A DNA stretch of 37,693 bases, from positions 1-37,693 of the forward strand of contig CAIYZV010000013.1 of the NCBI GenBank assembly GCA_903930765.1, given 5' to 3'. A program made the position numbers and the translations under genes. The first letter of the stretch is position 1, and each line of letters starts with the position of its first letter. The notes under the pieces were generated by a model. That model saw only the letters and a program-made list of their open reading frames with translations. It did not search any database and was not told the origin of the DNA. Of this stretch, positions 8,716-17,041 are shown piece by piece. The stretch is from an uncultured Pirellula sp. Lineage in GTDB: Bacteria; Planctomycetota; Planctomycetia; Pirellulales; Pirellulaceae.

Positions 8716-10026
8716 TTATGGCTGGCCGGAGATCGCCTCCTGAAGCTTGCGGACCGCAAGCAGCAACTGGCCATCGTCATTGAGGCTCGGATCGAGTGAA
8801 TCGCTAGAGGGCTTGATCTCGGTCGATTGAGGGATCATGCCATTGGCCGACGGGTCGCTCCTTTGGCGAAATCTTGCAATCGTTTTGGCAAGCTCCTCCT
8901 CTGTCAGATCGATCACACAGCCCTCGCTGGGGTCGACTCCCCAATCATCCGTCGGTTGGTTTTCCCTGCGATGGATGCGATGGCCGCTAGGTGGGTAATA
9001 GTATGCAGTCGTGAGACGTAATGCCGCCCTCCCTCCCTCGAGTGGGATCACGTTCTGAACGCTCCCTTTGCCGAAAGAGCGGACACCGACAACGAAGCAT
9101 CGATGTCTATCCTTGAGACACGCCGCTACAATCTCGCTCGAGCTGGCCGAGTTTTCATTGACGATGACGGCGATCGGTACTGAGTTCGGTACGACCGTGC
9201 CCACGTTGGCATCGATCTCTTCATCGATCTTTTGGTCCCGGCCGCGTGTGGTTACGATCTGCCCATCGTTCAGAAACATGTCGCAAATATCAGTTGCCGC
9301 GAGCAAAAGACCACCGCTGTTATCTCTAAGGTCGATGACGAGCCCTCGCGCGGTGTCTTTGCAACTCTCGATGGCTTTCTGAAGTTCCTTTGCTGTCCTT
9401 TCACCGAAAAGTTCAATGCGAAAGTAAGCGATACGTGGGTCGTATTGCATGGTGTAGTCCCACGTCCCATCGCCGCGTCGACGATCGCCGATCACGCTTT
9501 CGACATCGATCTTTTCACGCACAATGGTTTTGCTGAAAAGGCTTCCGGCTCGCTCGATCTCAAGCGTAACCGACGTTCCTTCCTTGCCCCGAAGCTTTTT
9601 CGATACTTGCTCCACCATGCTGTGACGGACTTCTTCGTCATCAATTTTCGTGATCACATCTCCCGGGAGTAATCCGGCACGGAAGGCGGGTGAATTGAAC
9701 AAGGTCGTGACCACGGTCAGGTACGGGCGTCTCGGGGGACCATCGAGGCTCACCCCGAGCCCCCCAAACTGCTGCTCAAAATAAGATTGAAACGATTGGA
9801 GTGAGTCAGCAGCGATGTAGCTGGAATGTGGGTCGAGTGACTTCATCATTCCGTTCATGGCCGAACGGTATAGGTCCTTAGGATCCGCCGGCTCAACGTA
9901 CGCTTGTCCGATAATATCCATCGCGAGTGCGAGATCCCGGGTCGACCGGAAGCGAATCGCGTTGGAATAGCAAATGAGGCAGGCGATGATTGAGATGCCA
10001 AGGATACGGAGGTTCTTGAACGTCAC
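8716..10026 (-). CDS. S41-family C-terminal processing protease with PDZ domain
   Basis: A 436-residue CtpA/Tsp-type serine protease. An N-terminal hydrophobic segment (ILGISIIACLICYSNA, about residues 8-23) is a signal or membrane anchor. A Ctp N-terminal region (YVEPADPKDLYRSAMNGMM, SLDPHSSYI), a PDZ domain (about 85-165, GLGVSLDGP then FRAGLLPGDVITKID) and the catalytic S41 domain follow. By spacing against E. coli Tsp (Ser430, Asp441, Lys455), the catalytic residues fall at Ser295 (in NSASSSEI), Asp306 and Lys320 (SFGKGSVQ), so the Ser-Lys dyad is intact. It cleaves C-termini of envelope proteins. The GTG at 10026 has ggag 7 bases upstream. It lies 16 bases after a methyltransferase gene, likely one operon. 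Confidence 0.93.
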   Translation of the reverse strand: MTFKNLRILGISIIACLICYSNAIRFRSTRDLALAMDIIGQAYVEPADPKDLYRSAMNGMMKSLDPHSSYIAADSLQSFQSYFEQQFGGLGVSLDGPPRRPYLTVVTTLFNSPAFRAGLLPGDVITKIDDEEVRHSMVEQVSKKLRGKEGTSVTLEIERAGSLFSKTIVREKIDVESVIGDRRRGDGTWDYTMQYDPRIAYFRIELFGERTAKELQKAIESCKDTARGLVIDLRDNSGGLLLAATDICDMFLNDGQIVTTRGRDQKIDEEIDANVGTVVPNSVPIAVIVNENSASSSEIVAACLKDRHRCFVVGVRSFGKGSVQNVIPLEGGRAALRLTTAYYYPPSGHRIHRRENQPTDDWGVDPSEGCVIDLTEEELAKTIARFRQRSDPSANGMIPQSTEIKPSSDSLDPSLNDDGQLLLAVRKLQEAISGQP

Positions 10027-10042
10027 TTGCGATCTCCGCTGA

Positions 10043-10771
10043 TTACGGCGAAGGCTCTTTAGGTTTTTGGGCCAATACCAAATACTGGGCTCCGAACGGT
10101 AGCTTGCAAAGCCACGTTTCGAGCGGTCGCATCCATTTTACAGCTCTTGGAAAGTAAAAACGGGTGTCGACGGAAAGAACATTAAACTTATTGTCGACAA
10201 TCATCTGTTTCGCTTGCGGGATCGATAACGTGATGGCGTCATGGTCAAAGGGGATTCGACTCATGACGTAGCGAGTCCCCGGATTCCATGGATTGTTCTC
10301 CCAAAATGCAAACCAACCGCCTGGCCGCAGCGAACTGCGGATCACCTCGAGCGCTTTGGGCCTGGCTTCGATGGGGATGTGATGGAACACACCATTGCAA
10401 AAGACAATGTCCAAATCTCCGGCCGGACGATAGGCAAACGGATTTGCAAACGAGAAATGGATCTGGCTGTACCGCTGGCGCGCGTGGTGCAAGGAGTCCT
10501 CGGAGGTGTCCAACCCGACGATCTTGGTCAGGCCGAGAATACTGGATAAATGGCGGACGCTATTGCCGGTCCCGCACCCAAAATCCATCCCAAACTTCAG
10601 TTCCTCTGCAGGTTTGAAACGGCCGATCCGATACCGAAGCCACTCCATGCGGCCTTTCGCAAAATAATCGGAATCCTCCCCGGAAACCCGCAACCCATGC
10701 TGAAGGGTTTCTTCGTAATTCCGAGCATATCCATCGAATTGCGATTTCGAATCCGGTTCAAGTCGATTCAC
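10043..10771 (-). CDS. Class I SAM-dependent methyltransferase
   Basis: A 242-residue Rossmann-fold methyltransferase. Motif I is GMDFGCGTGNS at about 61-71. An acidic motif II region (VGLDTSEDSL) and motif IV (LDIVFCNGVFHHIP) follow, then LRPGGWFAFWENNPWNP. This resembles the UbiE/small-molecule and lipid methyltransferase group; the substrate is unknown. No membrane segment is seen. The start is GTG at 10771 and the gene directly precedes the S41 protease in the same direction, 16 bases apart. Nothing in the sequence explains a shared role. Confidence 0.87.
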   Translation of the reverse strand: MNRLEPDSKSQFDGYARNYEETLQHGLRVSGEDSDYFAKGRMEWLRYRIGRFKPAEELKFGMDFGCGTGNSVRHLSSILGLTKIVGLDTSEDSLHHARQRYSQIHFSFANPFAYRPAGDLDIVFCNGVFHHIPIEARPKALEVIRSSLRPGGWFAFWENNPWNPGTRYVMSRIPFDHDAITLSIPQAKQMIVDNKFNVLSVDTRFYFPRAVKWMRPLETWLCKLPFGAQYLVLAQKPKEPSP

Positions 10772-10886
10772 GCAACGTTTCTCCGCAGGCTAGCGAATTT
10801 GTGATACGATCTCTGGATTGATATCAAAAACTTCATTTGCCATCCGCCGTCATTGGGTTACGGTCCAGAAGTAATTGGGCTAGCAA

Positions 10887-13412
10887 TTGCCGTCTTCCGA
10901 TCCTCCAACCACAAATCTTTCCACCACCAAGTCGGGGCCGGTTAACTCTACCGCGTGTTTGGACCGAGACGGTCTGGCGACGGAGTATTTTGAGCGATTG
11001 CTCTACCCTCCGTATCCTGTCCAAGAGGAAGCTTTGTTGGCTTGGTTCACTGCGGAGCATGGTGTTTTAGTCTGTGCCCCTACCGGTACAGGAAAAACGT
11101 TGATCGCTGAAGGGGCCATTTATGAAGCCCTCAGGACGGGAAAACGGTGCTACTACACGACCCCTCTCATCGCACTGACCGACCAAAAACTTCAGGAAAT
11201 CCAACAAGCTGCCGTGCGGTGGGGATTCCCTGCTTCTTCCGTTGGTCTGGTTACTGGGAACCGTCGTGTGAATCCGGACGCGCCCGTTCTGGTCGTGGTC
11301 GCAGAGATTTTACTCAATCGCCTCCTGCAACCCGACGGCGTTTCGATGGACGATGTGGCGTCGGTGGTGATGGACGAATTTCACAGCTTCAACGACCCGG
11401 AGCGAGGCATCGTCTGGGAGCTGACCATCGGCCTGCTTCCCCGGCACATACGCCTGATGCTGCTGTCGGCAACGATCGGGAATTCGGTCGAATTTTGCAG
11501 CTGGCTGTTGAGGTCTCACGGTCGGAATATCGAACTCGTTCAAAGTTCGGACCGGAAAGTACCACTGCAATTTGAATGGGTCGACGATGCTTATTTGGAT
11601 GAACATCTGGAGCGAATCGCCGAAGGAGACGACGCGCGCCGCAGGACACCGGGTCTCGTCTTTTGTTTCAACCGTGATCAATGTTGGCAAGTCGCCGAGT
11701 TGCTCAAGGGAAAGAAGCTGATCGATAAAGAACGACAAGCGATCATCACGAAACGGATCGAGCCATTCCATTTTTCAGAAGGGGCTGGGCCCAAGCTCAA
11801 GCAAATCCTGATACGGGGAGTCGGTGTCCACCATGCGGGGATTTTGCCCAAATATCGCCGGATGGTGGAGGTGCTGTTTCAAGAAAAACTGCTGAGCGTC
11901 TGTGTTTGTACAGAAACACTCTCCGCTGGCATCAACCTTCCTGCCCGCAGCGTTATCTTGCCGAGCTTGGTCAAAGGCCCATTTGGGAAAAAGAAGATCA
12001 TCGAAGCGAGCACAGCGCAGCAGATTTTTGGCCGCGCCGGACGGCCGCAATTTGATCGGGAGGGATTCGTGTATGCGCTCGCCCACGAAGATGATGTGAA
12101 GTACCACCGATGGCGATTGCAATACGACCAAATTCCCGAAGACACCCGGGATCCCAATTTGATCAAGGCGAAAAAGCAACTCAAGAAGAAGATGCCAACT
12201 CGCCGCGCCGCTGAAACGTATTGGTCGAAGGAACAATTCGAGAAACTGCGCACGGCCCCCGCAGCGCGACTCGCCAGCCGAGGTCCTCTGCCATGGCGTC
12301 TCCTCGCATTCATGTTGCGGCAAAACCCAAGCATACAACCCCTCAGGGATCTCGTCGGGAAACGATTGCTTCCCCCAACCGATATTCCGCGCGCTCAGAG
12401 GGAGTTGAACCAGATGCTCGTGACGCTTTGGACCGCCGGTTTTTTGGAATTGGTTCCAAAACCACAACCCAAAGGACCGGTCGCTCCCACCAAAGCGACC
12501 GGCAAAGAGGGCTTGGTCTCGAAGCCTTGGTTGAATATCCCCGCGCTCTCGGCATCCAATCCGGACGTGCCTCTGGAGTCCGATGATGATGAGCCCGATG
12601 AGACAACCGTTGCATCCGATGCGAAGTCAACCGAAGACGCTGCATCGCGGGGCTACGAACTGGACGAGTATCGACCGGATCATGTCGAGTTCACTCCTCG
12701 CCTCGAACTGCTAACCGAGATCCGAAGTTTGAACCCAATCTACGGACTGTTTCTCATCAGCCACCTGCAGTTCGCGGACATGAAAGAAAAGATCCAGGCG
12801 CTCGAGAGCGTGTTGGAACTCCCTGCGAATATTGCCAAACTGGTTCCTGTCCCGCCTCCGGAGGAACTGCCGTTCGGTCCTTTGGCCACGGAAATTCTCC
12901 ACCCGAAGCTGTTGGAACTCGGACTGGTTGGAGTTTCTGAGTTGTTGGGCCGGTGGGATGAAGATGACGACGATGACGATTCCCAAAAGCGTCGCGATGA
13001 CGATCGCGGCTTCCGCCCCCCGCCCCCGAAACCACTGGCGCTCGGCGAAAAGCTAAGACGGCTTTTCCAATACGATTTCCCGGGCGTTCACGACGTTTAC
13101 ACGCGCGGTGTATGGGTCGTCGGCGAGTTGCTCGAGTTCCAATGCGACTTCAATAAATACATTGTCGCCCGAGGATTTCAAAAGCAGGAAGGGATGCTTT
13201 TTAGGCATGTGCTGCGGTTTGTATTGCTCTTGAACGAAATAAGCAGCATCGCACCTGAAAACACCACTCCCGAAGAATGGGAAGCCCCCTTCGACGCGCT
13301 GAATAGCCAGTTGATTGAATGCTGTCGGCGGGTGGATCCCGAAAGCACGGATGAAGCCCTCCAGGAAATGACAGACCGCAAAGCGAACCCTGGTAAAGGG
13401 CGACGGGCATGA
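10887..13412 (+). CDS. Ski2-like DEAD/DEAH-box superfamily II helicase
   Basis: An 841-residue ATP-dependent helicase. Motif I is APTGTGKT at 64-71, motif II DEFH at 163-166, motif III LSATIG at 193-198, and motif VI QIFGRAGRPQFD at about 379. The second RecA domain has VHHAGILPKYRRMVE and ETLSAGINLPA, both typical of Ski2/Mtr4/Brr2-like RNA helicases, so RNA is the likelier substrate. A long C-terminal half (about 450-841) contains a very acidic run followed by basic residues near 690 (DEDDDDDD then KRRDDDR). The TTG at 10887 is the best visible start but the ribosome site is weak. The stop overlaps the next gene's ATG by 4 bases. Confidence 0.9.
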   Translation: MPSSDPPTTNLSTTKSGPVNSTACLDRDGLATEYFERLLYPPYPVQEEALLAWFTAEHGVLVCAPTGTGKTLIAEGAIYEALRTGKRCYYTTPLIALTDQKLQEIQQAAVRWGFPASSVGLVTGNRRVNPDAPVLVVVAEILLNRLLQPDGVSMDDVASVVMDEFHSFNDPERGIVWELTIGLLPRHIRLMLLSATIGNSVEFCSWLLRSHGRNIELVQSSDRKVPLQFEWVDDAYLDEHLERIAEGDDARRRTPGLVFCFNRDQCWQVAELLKGKKLIDKERQAIITKRIEPFHFSEGAGPKLKQILIRGVGVHHAGILPKYRRMVEVLFQEKLLSVCVCTETLSAGINLPARSVILPSLVKGPFGKKKIIEASTAQQIFGRAGRPQFDREGFVYALAHEDDVKYHRWRLQYDQIPEDTRDPNLIKAKKQLKKKMPTRRAAETYWSKEQFEKLRTAPAARLASRGPLPWRLLAFMLRQNPSIQPLRDLVGKRLLPPTDIPRAQRELNQMLVTLWTAGFLELVPKPQPKGPVAPTKATGKEGLVSKPWLNIPALSASNPDVPLESDDDEPDETTVASDAKSTEDAASRGYELDEYRPDHVEFTPRLELLTEIRSLNPIYGLFLISHLQFADMKEKIQALESVLELPANIAKLVPVPPPEELPFGPLATEILHPKLLELGLVGVSELLGRWDEDDDDDDSQKRRDDDRGFRPPPPKPLALGEKLRRLFQYDFPGVHDVYTRGVWVVGELLEFQCDFNKYIVARGFQKQEGMLFRHVLRFVLLLNEISSIAPENTTPEEWEAPFDALNSQLIECCRRVDPESTDEALQEMTDRKANPGKGRRA

Positions 13413-14203
13413 TTGGTTGGTGGTCGTCGTTGCTCGAGGATTGGGGAAGTATGGCTCCATCTTCATGGCTGCTGCTCGGTATCGCGGCGTTGGGAATAGG
13501 TATCACCAAAAGTGGCCTTTCAGGGGTGAGCTTGGTGCATGTCCTGGTATTTGCCTATGTTTTCGGCGCGAGAGCATCGACCGGTATCGTTTTGCCGATG
13601 CTGATCGCTGGCGATGTTATGGCCATGCTCATCTATGGCAAAGATGCCGATTGGCGTTATGTTCGCAAGATGATGCCACCTGCGATTCTCGGCGTCATTT
13701 GCGGATGGTGGCTGATGGATAAACTCGAAGAATCGTACTACCGACCGTTGATCGGCATGATCATCTTGCTGCTAGCTGCCATGCAAATCCTCCGCATGAC
13801 GAAAGAGAGTTGGTTCACCCATATCCCTCATTCGATCTGGTTTGCATGGGGCATGGGGATTTTGGTCGGAGTAACCACCATGCTGGCGAATGCAGCAGGG
13901 CCCGTCTTTGGCTTGTTCCTGCTCGCAATCGGACTACCCAAGAAAGAGTTCGTCGGGACGGCTGCGTGGTTCTTTCTCCTGCTCAACGTGTTGAAAATTC
14001 CGTTTAGCTGGAACCTTGGATTGATTCGCCCTCAAACGCTTTTGCTCAATGCAATCTTTTTGCCGGTGATTGTACTCGGACTGTGGATTGGTCGGTTGAT
14101 CATTCTTCGTATCCCGCAACGGTCGTTTGATCTTGTGATCCTCGGATTCTCGGGTCTGGCAGCGATCCACATGCTCATTACCGGTTGGTACGCCTTGCGA
14201 TAG
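13409..14203 (+). CDS. TauE/SafE-family membrane permease
   Basis: A 264-residue, strongly hydrophobic protein with about eight membrane helices. It has the TauE/SafE sulfite-exporter-family features: an N-terminal GIGITKSGLSGVSL loop, GIVLPMLIAGDVMAM, and the second-half repeat GILVGVTTMLANAAGPVFGL. The family moves sulfite, sulfoacetate or other organic anions across the inner membrane; the cargo here is unknown. The ATG at 13409 overlaps the helicase stop in an ATGA junction, so translation is coupled to the helicase, although no functional link is known. It converges on the proline-rich gene at 14277. Confidence 0.9.
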   Translation: MIGWWSSLLEDWGSMAPSSWLLLGIAALGIGITKSGLSGVSLVHVLVFAYVFGARASTGIVLPMLIAGDVMAMLIYGKDADWRYVRKMMPPAILGVICGWWLMDKLEESYYRPLIGMIILLLAAMQILRMTKESWFTHIPHSIWFAWGMGILVGVTTMLANAAGPVFGLFLLAIGLPKKEFVGTAAWFFLLLNVLKIPFSWNLGLIRPQTLLLNAIFLPVIVLGLWIGRLIILRIPQRSFDLVILGFSGLAAIHMLITGWYALR

Positions 14204-14276
14204 CCAACCTTTTCCGGAAGCGAAGGTGAACCTCTGCGGTTGAGCGATTCTTGCGTCCGGGATGCGGGAATGCGAC

Positions 14277-15332
14277 CTAGAGTTTTGAACCTGAAGCAGT
14301 TCGGGGTTGGCGAATGACGTTGGATGGATCAGGCATGCGGATTTGCGGCGGAGCGGATCCTGTCCCAGGGTCCAGGCGTTGGTCACGCGGTGGCTCCAAC
14401 TCTTCGACTTCCTTGGTGCGAATGCGATTGCTCGAAAAAGCCATCACCCGATCTCCTTCAGCCGAGTTGCTGTTCGCGCTAAAACCAGGAGCCACCGTTT
14501 TGGTCATTGGGGCTCGCCCATGGGCTGCGATCGACCTTGTTCCCTCGGTTCCGGATTGGTTGCCGGATACCAACTGTCCTCGATCTGGGCGAAACGATGT
14601 TCCCACCTGCGATGGCTGAAAGCCTTCGTCGGGCCACTTCTTTGATTCAGCCAAGGCTGGTGCGGGAGCCGCTGGTGTTGCAACCGGGCTTGTTGCGGTG
14701 CGTGGAGGGATACGAAAAGGGCTCGGAGCATCCAAATCCGCGGCGTTGGTCGCCAGTTGGGAGGTTGGCGATGATGCGTCGATGGGTTGGCTAGCGATGA
14801 GACCAGAACGGTTGCCGGATAGATCATCACCATCAACCCAAAGAGGCGGCTTGGCCGGAGGACCACGATGCAGTGGCGGCATCACTGGGATTATTGGCAA
14901 CGGTTCTCCCGCGACGCGATCCTTCAGTGGAGTATCGAGCCGTTGGTAAGGGGTTAATTGCAACTCTTGGTCGCCGACGAGATCTCCCGGCAAATCCCCG
15001 GCACCAGATCCAACTGCGACTACGTTAGTGCCTGCACCGCCACGATCGTTTTTATCAGGACTGGCCTTGGAGAAAAACGAGGGGAACACGAGTCCCTCCA
15101 ACCCCCATAGCGATTTAGGGGGAGCGTCCTCTTTTGAAGCCATGTCCCCTGCCGATGCGACGCTTACCAAGCCATTCGCAACGTTCTTCGCATCCTTTGG
15201 CAGTGGTCGGTACCAACACCAAGTACTGATCGCACCTCCCACGAGCACCATGACTCCTAGAAGCTTTGGCTGACGGGACGATGTGCCTTCCGGCGTTGTG
15301 CTACGCGATCGATTCTTTGTTTGTTTGGACAT
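14277..15332 (-). CDS. Membrane-anchored proline-rich hypothetical protein
   Basis: About 351 residues, family not recognised. A basic N-terminus (MSKQTKNRSRSTTPEG) is followed by one hydrophobic segment (LLGVMVLVGGAISTWCWY, about residues 25-42). The rest looks low in fold: long, rich in Pro, Ser, Gly and Ala, with runs such as PVMPPLHRGPPAKPP and PVATPAAPAPALAES. This fits a bitopic inner-membrane protein with a disordered periplasmic tail. The open frame extends to 15389, but the ATG at 15332 puts the basic stretch directly before the membrane segment. Its neighbours give no clue to function. Confidence 0.65.
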   Translation of the reverse strand: MSKQTKNRSRSTTPEGTSSRQPKLLGVMVLVGGAISTWCWYRPLPKDAKNVANGLVSVASAGDMASKEDAPPKSLWGLEGLVFPSFFSKASPDKNDRGGAGTNVVAVGSGAGDLPGDLVGDQELQLTPYQRLDTPLKDRVAGEPLPIIPVMPPLHRGPPAKPPLWVDGDDLSGNRSGLIASQPIDASSPTSQLATNAADLDAPSPFRIPPRTATSPVATPAAPAPALAESKKWPDEGFQPSQVGTSFRPDRGQLVSGNQSGTEGTRSIAAHGRAPMTKTVAPGFSANSNSAEGDRVMAFSSNRIRTKEVEELEPPRDQRLDPGTGSAPPQIRMPDPSNVIRQPRTASGSKL

Positions 15333-15766
15333 GGAAAAACCCGCAAAAGATCTGAGAATATCCAGGCGCCACGTCCATGCGACCGTCATCGAGCCGACAT
15401 CGACCCTTCTCCCTGGAAACTTGAGGAGCGCGATGGAAGTTCTGTTTTTTCGATTTGTGCCGTTTGTGCGGGAATCGCCTAAAACTCTTTAGAAAACGAT
15501 GTGGCCACTCAAAGCCGCACAGTCCTTGGAAAACCGTTGAGAACGAGCAAATTCCGCGTCTTCGGCCTGCTGATATACCGACGAGAGGTCATCGCCTCAA
15601 ATCGGTTCGCTCCAACGAAAAAGTGGTCTGCTGCGGTCCGCAATCATAAGATTGAAGGATGCTTCGACGAGGACTCGCTCCAAACTTTGTCTTCGCCTGA
15701 ATAATTCCGCAGCATCCCCACCCCCCGATTCCATTGTCGTGTCCCGTGTCCGTGGAGATCCATAGT
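15333..15766. other. Divergent intergenic gap
   Basis: About 434 bases between the proline-rich gene (minus) and the DUF1573 gene (plus), so both promoters should be here. Short open frames exist but lack family resemblance. No tandem duplication or clear hairpin was seen. Confidence 0.45.
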
Positions 15767-16840
15767 ATGAGATCTATTGCAATCGCGGCGCTTCTGTGCG
15801 CCGCGTGGGCTCCTGCCGTTTTCGGCAACCAGTTCAATCAGATGTTTCGGTCTACAAGCCATGATTTTGGCACCGTAGCAAAGGCCGCGAAAACCGAATA
15901 TCGGTTCCTGTTCGAGAATCCGTATGGCCAACCCATTCACGTCCGTAGCGTCCGCACGTCCTGCGGGTGCACCACGCCTATCATCGAAACGGAAACCATT
16001 GCTCCCGGTGGTCAAGGGAGTATCTTGGCCCGGTTCAACACCGGAACCCATTCCGGGGCTCGCGCTGCAACAGTGACCGTCACGTTTGATAAACCATCGT
16101 TCGGCGAAGTCCAATTGCATGTCAAGGGATACATCCGAACCGACGTTGTGTTCCAACCGGGCGAAGCATCGTTTGGCACGGTCTCCCAAGGATCCGGCAA
16201 GTCCATCCAAATCGTGGTCGACTACGCTGGCAAGCCAACTTGGCAAATCACCGGTGTTCGCTGCGATGAGAAATGCATCACCGTCGAACGTGAAGAGAAA
16301 ATTCGACAAAATGGTCGCATCCAGTACGCGATGACGGTAAGTATCCATGGTGACGCTCCCGCCGGCCCTCTTCAAAGCGAGATCGTTCTGCAAACCAATG
16401 ACCGCAATCTGACCACGGTTCCAATCCGGTTGACCGCAAACGTTATTCCCGAAGTTTCGATCACTCCAAATCTCCTATCGCTCGGCGATATCAACCGCGA
16501 GGAATCGATCAAGCAGTTGCTGATCCTCAAAGCCCAGCAACCCTTCCGAGTTCTCGGGGTCGAAAGCGAAGCCTTTGCAATCGAGATCAACAACCGTAAT
16601 GAAGAGGCTAAGACGCTGCACACGTTGCCCCTCTCGCTCCGAGCCATCGGGAACACCGCGTCCGGCGAGGCCCGAGGTAAGATCAAGGTGCTGACTGATA
16701 TCGAAGACAAACCAAGCCTTGAGATCGACGTTGTTTACCGACTAAAAGCGGAGCTCCCCGCTAGCACAGCGCTGACACCGGGATCGTCGGAATCAATCGA
16801 TTCGGAAATCGATTCGTTCTACAATCCTCTCCGCGAGTAA
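15767..16840 (+). CDS. Exported DUF1573-domain protein
   Basis: A protein of about 357 residues. A clear signal peptide (MRSIAIAALLCAAWAPAVFG) is followed by a DUF1573 Ig-like beta domain: SHDFGTVAKAAKTEYRFLF, then the signature V-R-T-S-C-G-C-T-T-P and a G-x-x-x-x-I-L-A-R-F segment. Two further beta-rich units follow (FGTVSQGSGKSIQ from about residue 127; LLSLGDINREESIKQ around 240). The family is common in planctomycetes and Bacteroidetes and is of unknown role, likely periplasmic. The ATG at 15767 has ggag about 11 bases upstream and gives the best signal peptide; the frame is open back to 15734. It ends before a strong terminator. Confidence 0.88.
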   Translation: MRSIAIAALLCAAWAPAVFGNQFNQMFRSTSHDFGTVAKAAKTEYRFLFENPYGQPIHVRSVRTSCGCTTPIIETETIAPGGQGSILARFNTGTHSGARAATVTVTFDKPSFGEVQLHVKGYIRTDVVFQPGEASFGTVSQGSGKSIQIVVDYAGKPTWQITGVRCDEKCITVEREEKIRQNGRIQYAMTVSIHGDAPAGPLQSEIVLQTNDRNLTTVPIRLTANVIPEVSITPNLLSLGDINREESIKQLLILKAQQPFRVLGVESEAFAIEINNRNEEAKTLHTLPLSLRAIGNTASGEARGKIKVLTDIEDKPSLEIDVVYRLKAELPASTALTPGSSESIDSEIDSFYNPLRE

Positions 16841-16947
16841 CCAAGTTTAGAAATTCTGAGGGTTGATACGAAAACCACAGGGTCCATGGTACTCCCATAG
16901 ATCCAACGTGGCACAGCCAACCCACTGCGGTAGTGGTACCAAGTAAC

Positions 16948-16984
16948 AAGAAAGCCGGCGGGATAAGATCCCGCCGGCTTTCTT
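16948..16984. terminator. Bidirectional rho-independent terminator
   Basis: A perfect 17-base inverted repeat, 16948-16964 against 16968-16984, with a 3-base loop (aag). The GC-rich core (gccggcggg) is flanked by aagaaa on the left and tttctt on the right, so each strand reads a T-rich tract after the core. It sits between two convergent genes, the DUF1573 gene and the giant S8/cadherin gene, and should stop transcription from both sides. Confidence 0.93.
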
Positions 16985-17041
16985 CATTTCGAATACAGAT
17001 CATGGGGCTTTGCGAAACCCTAAAGACTGCATCATTCAACG

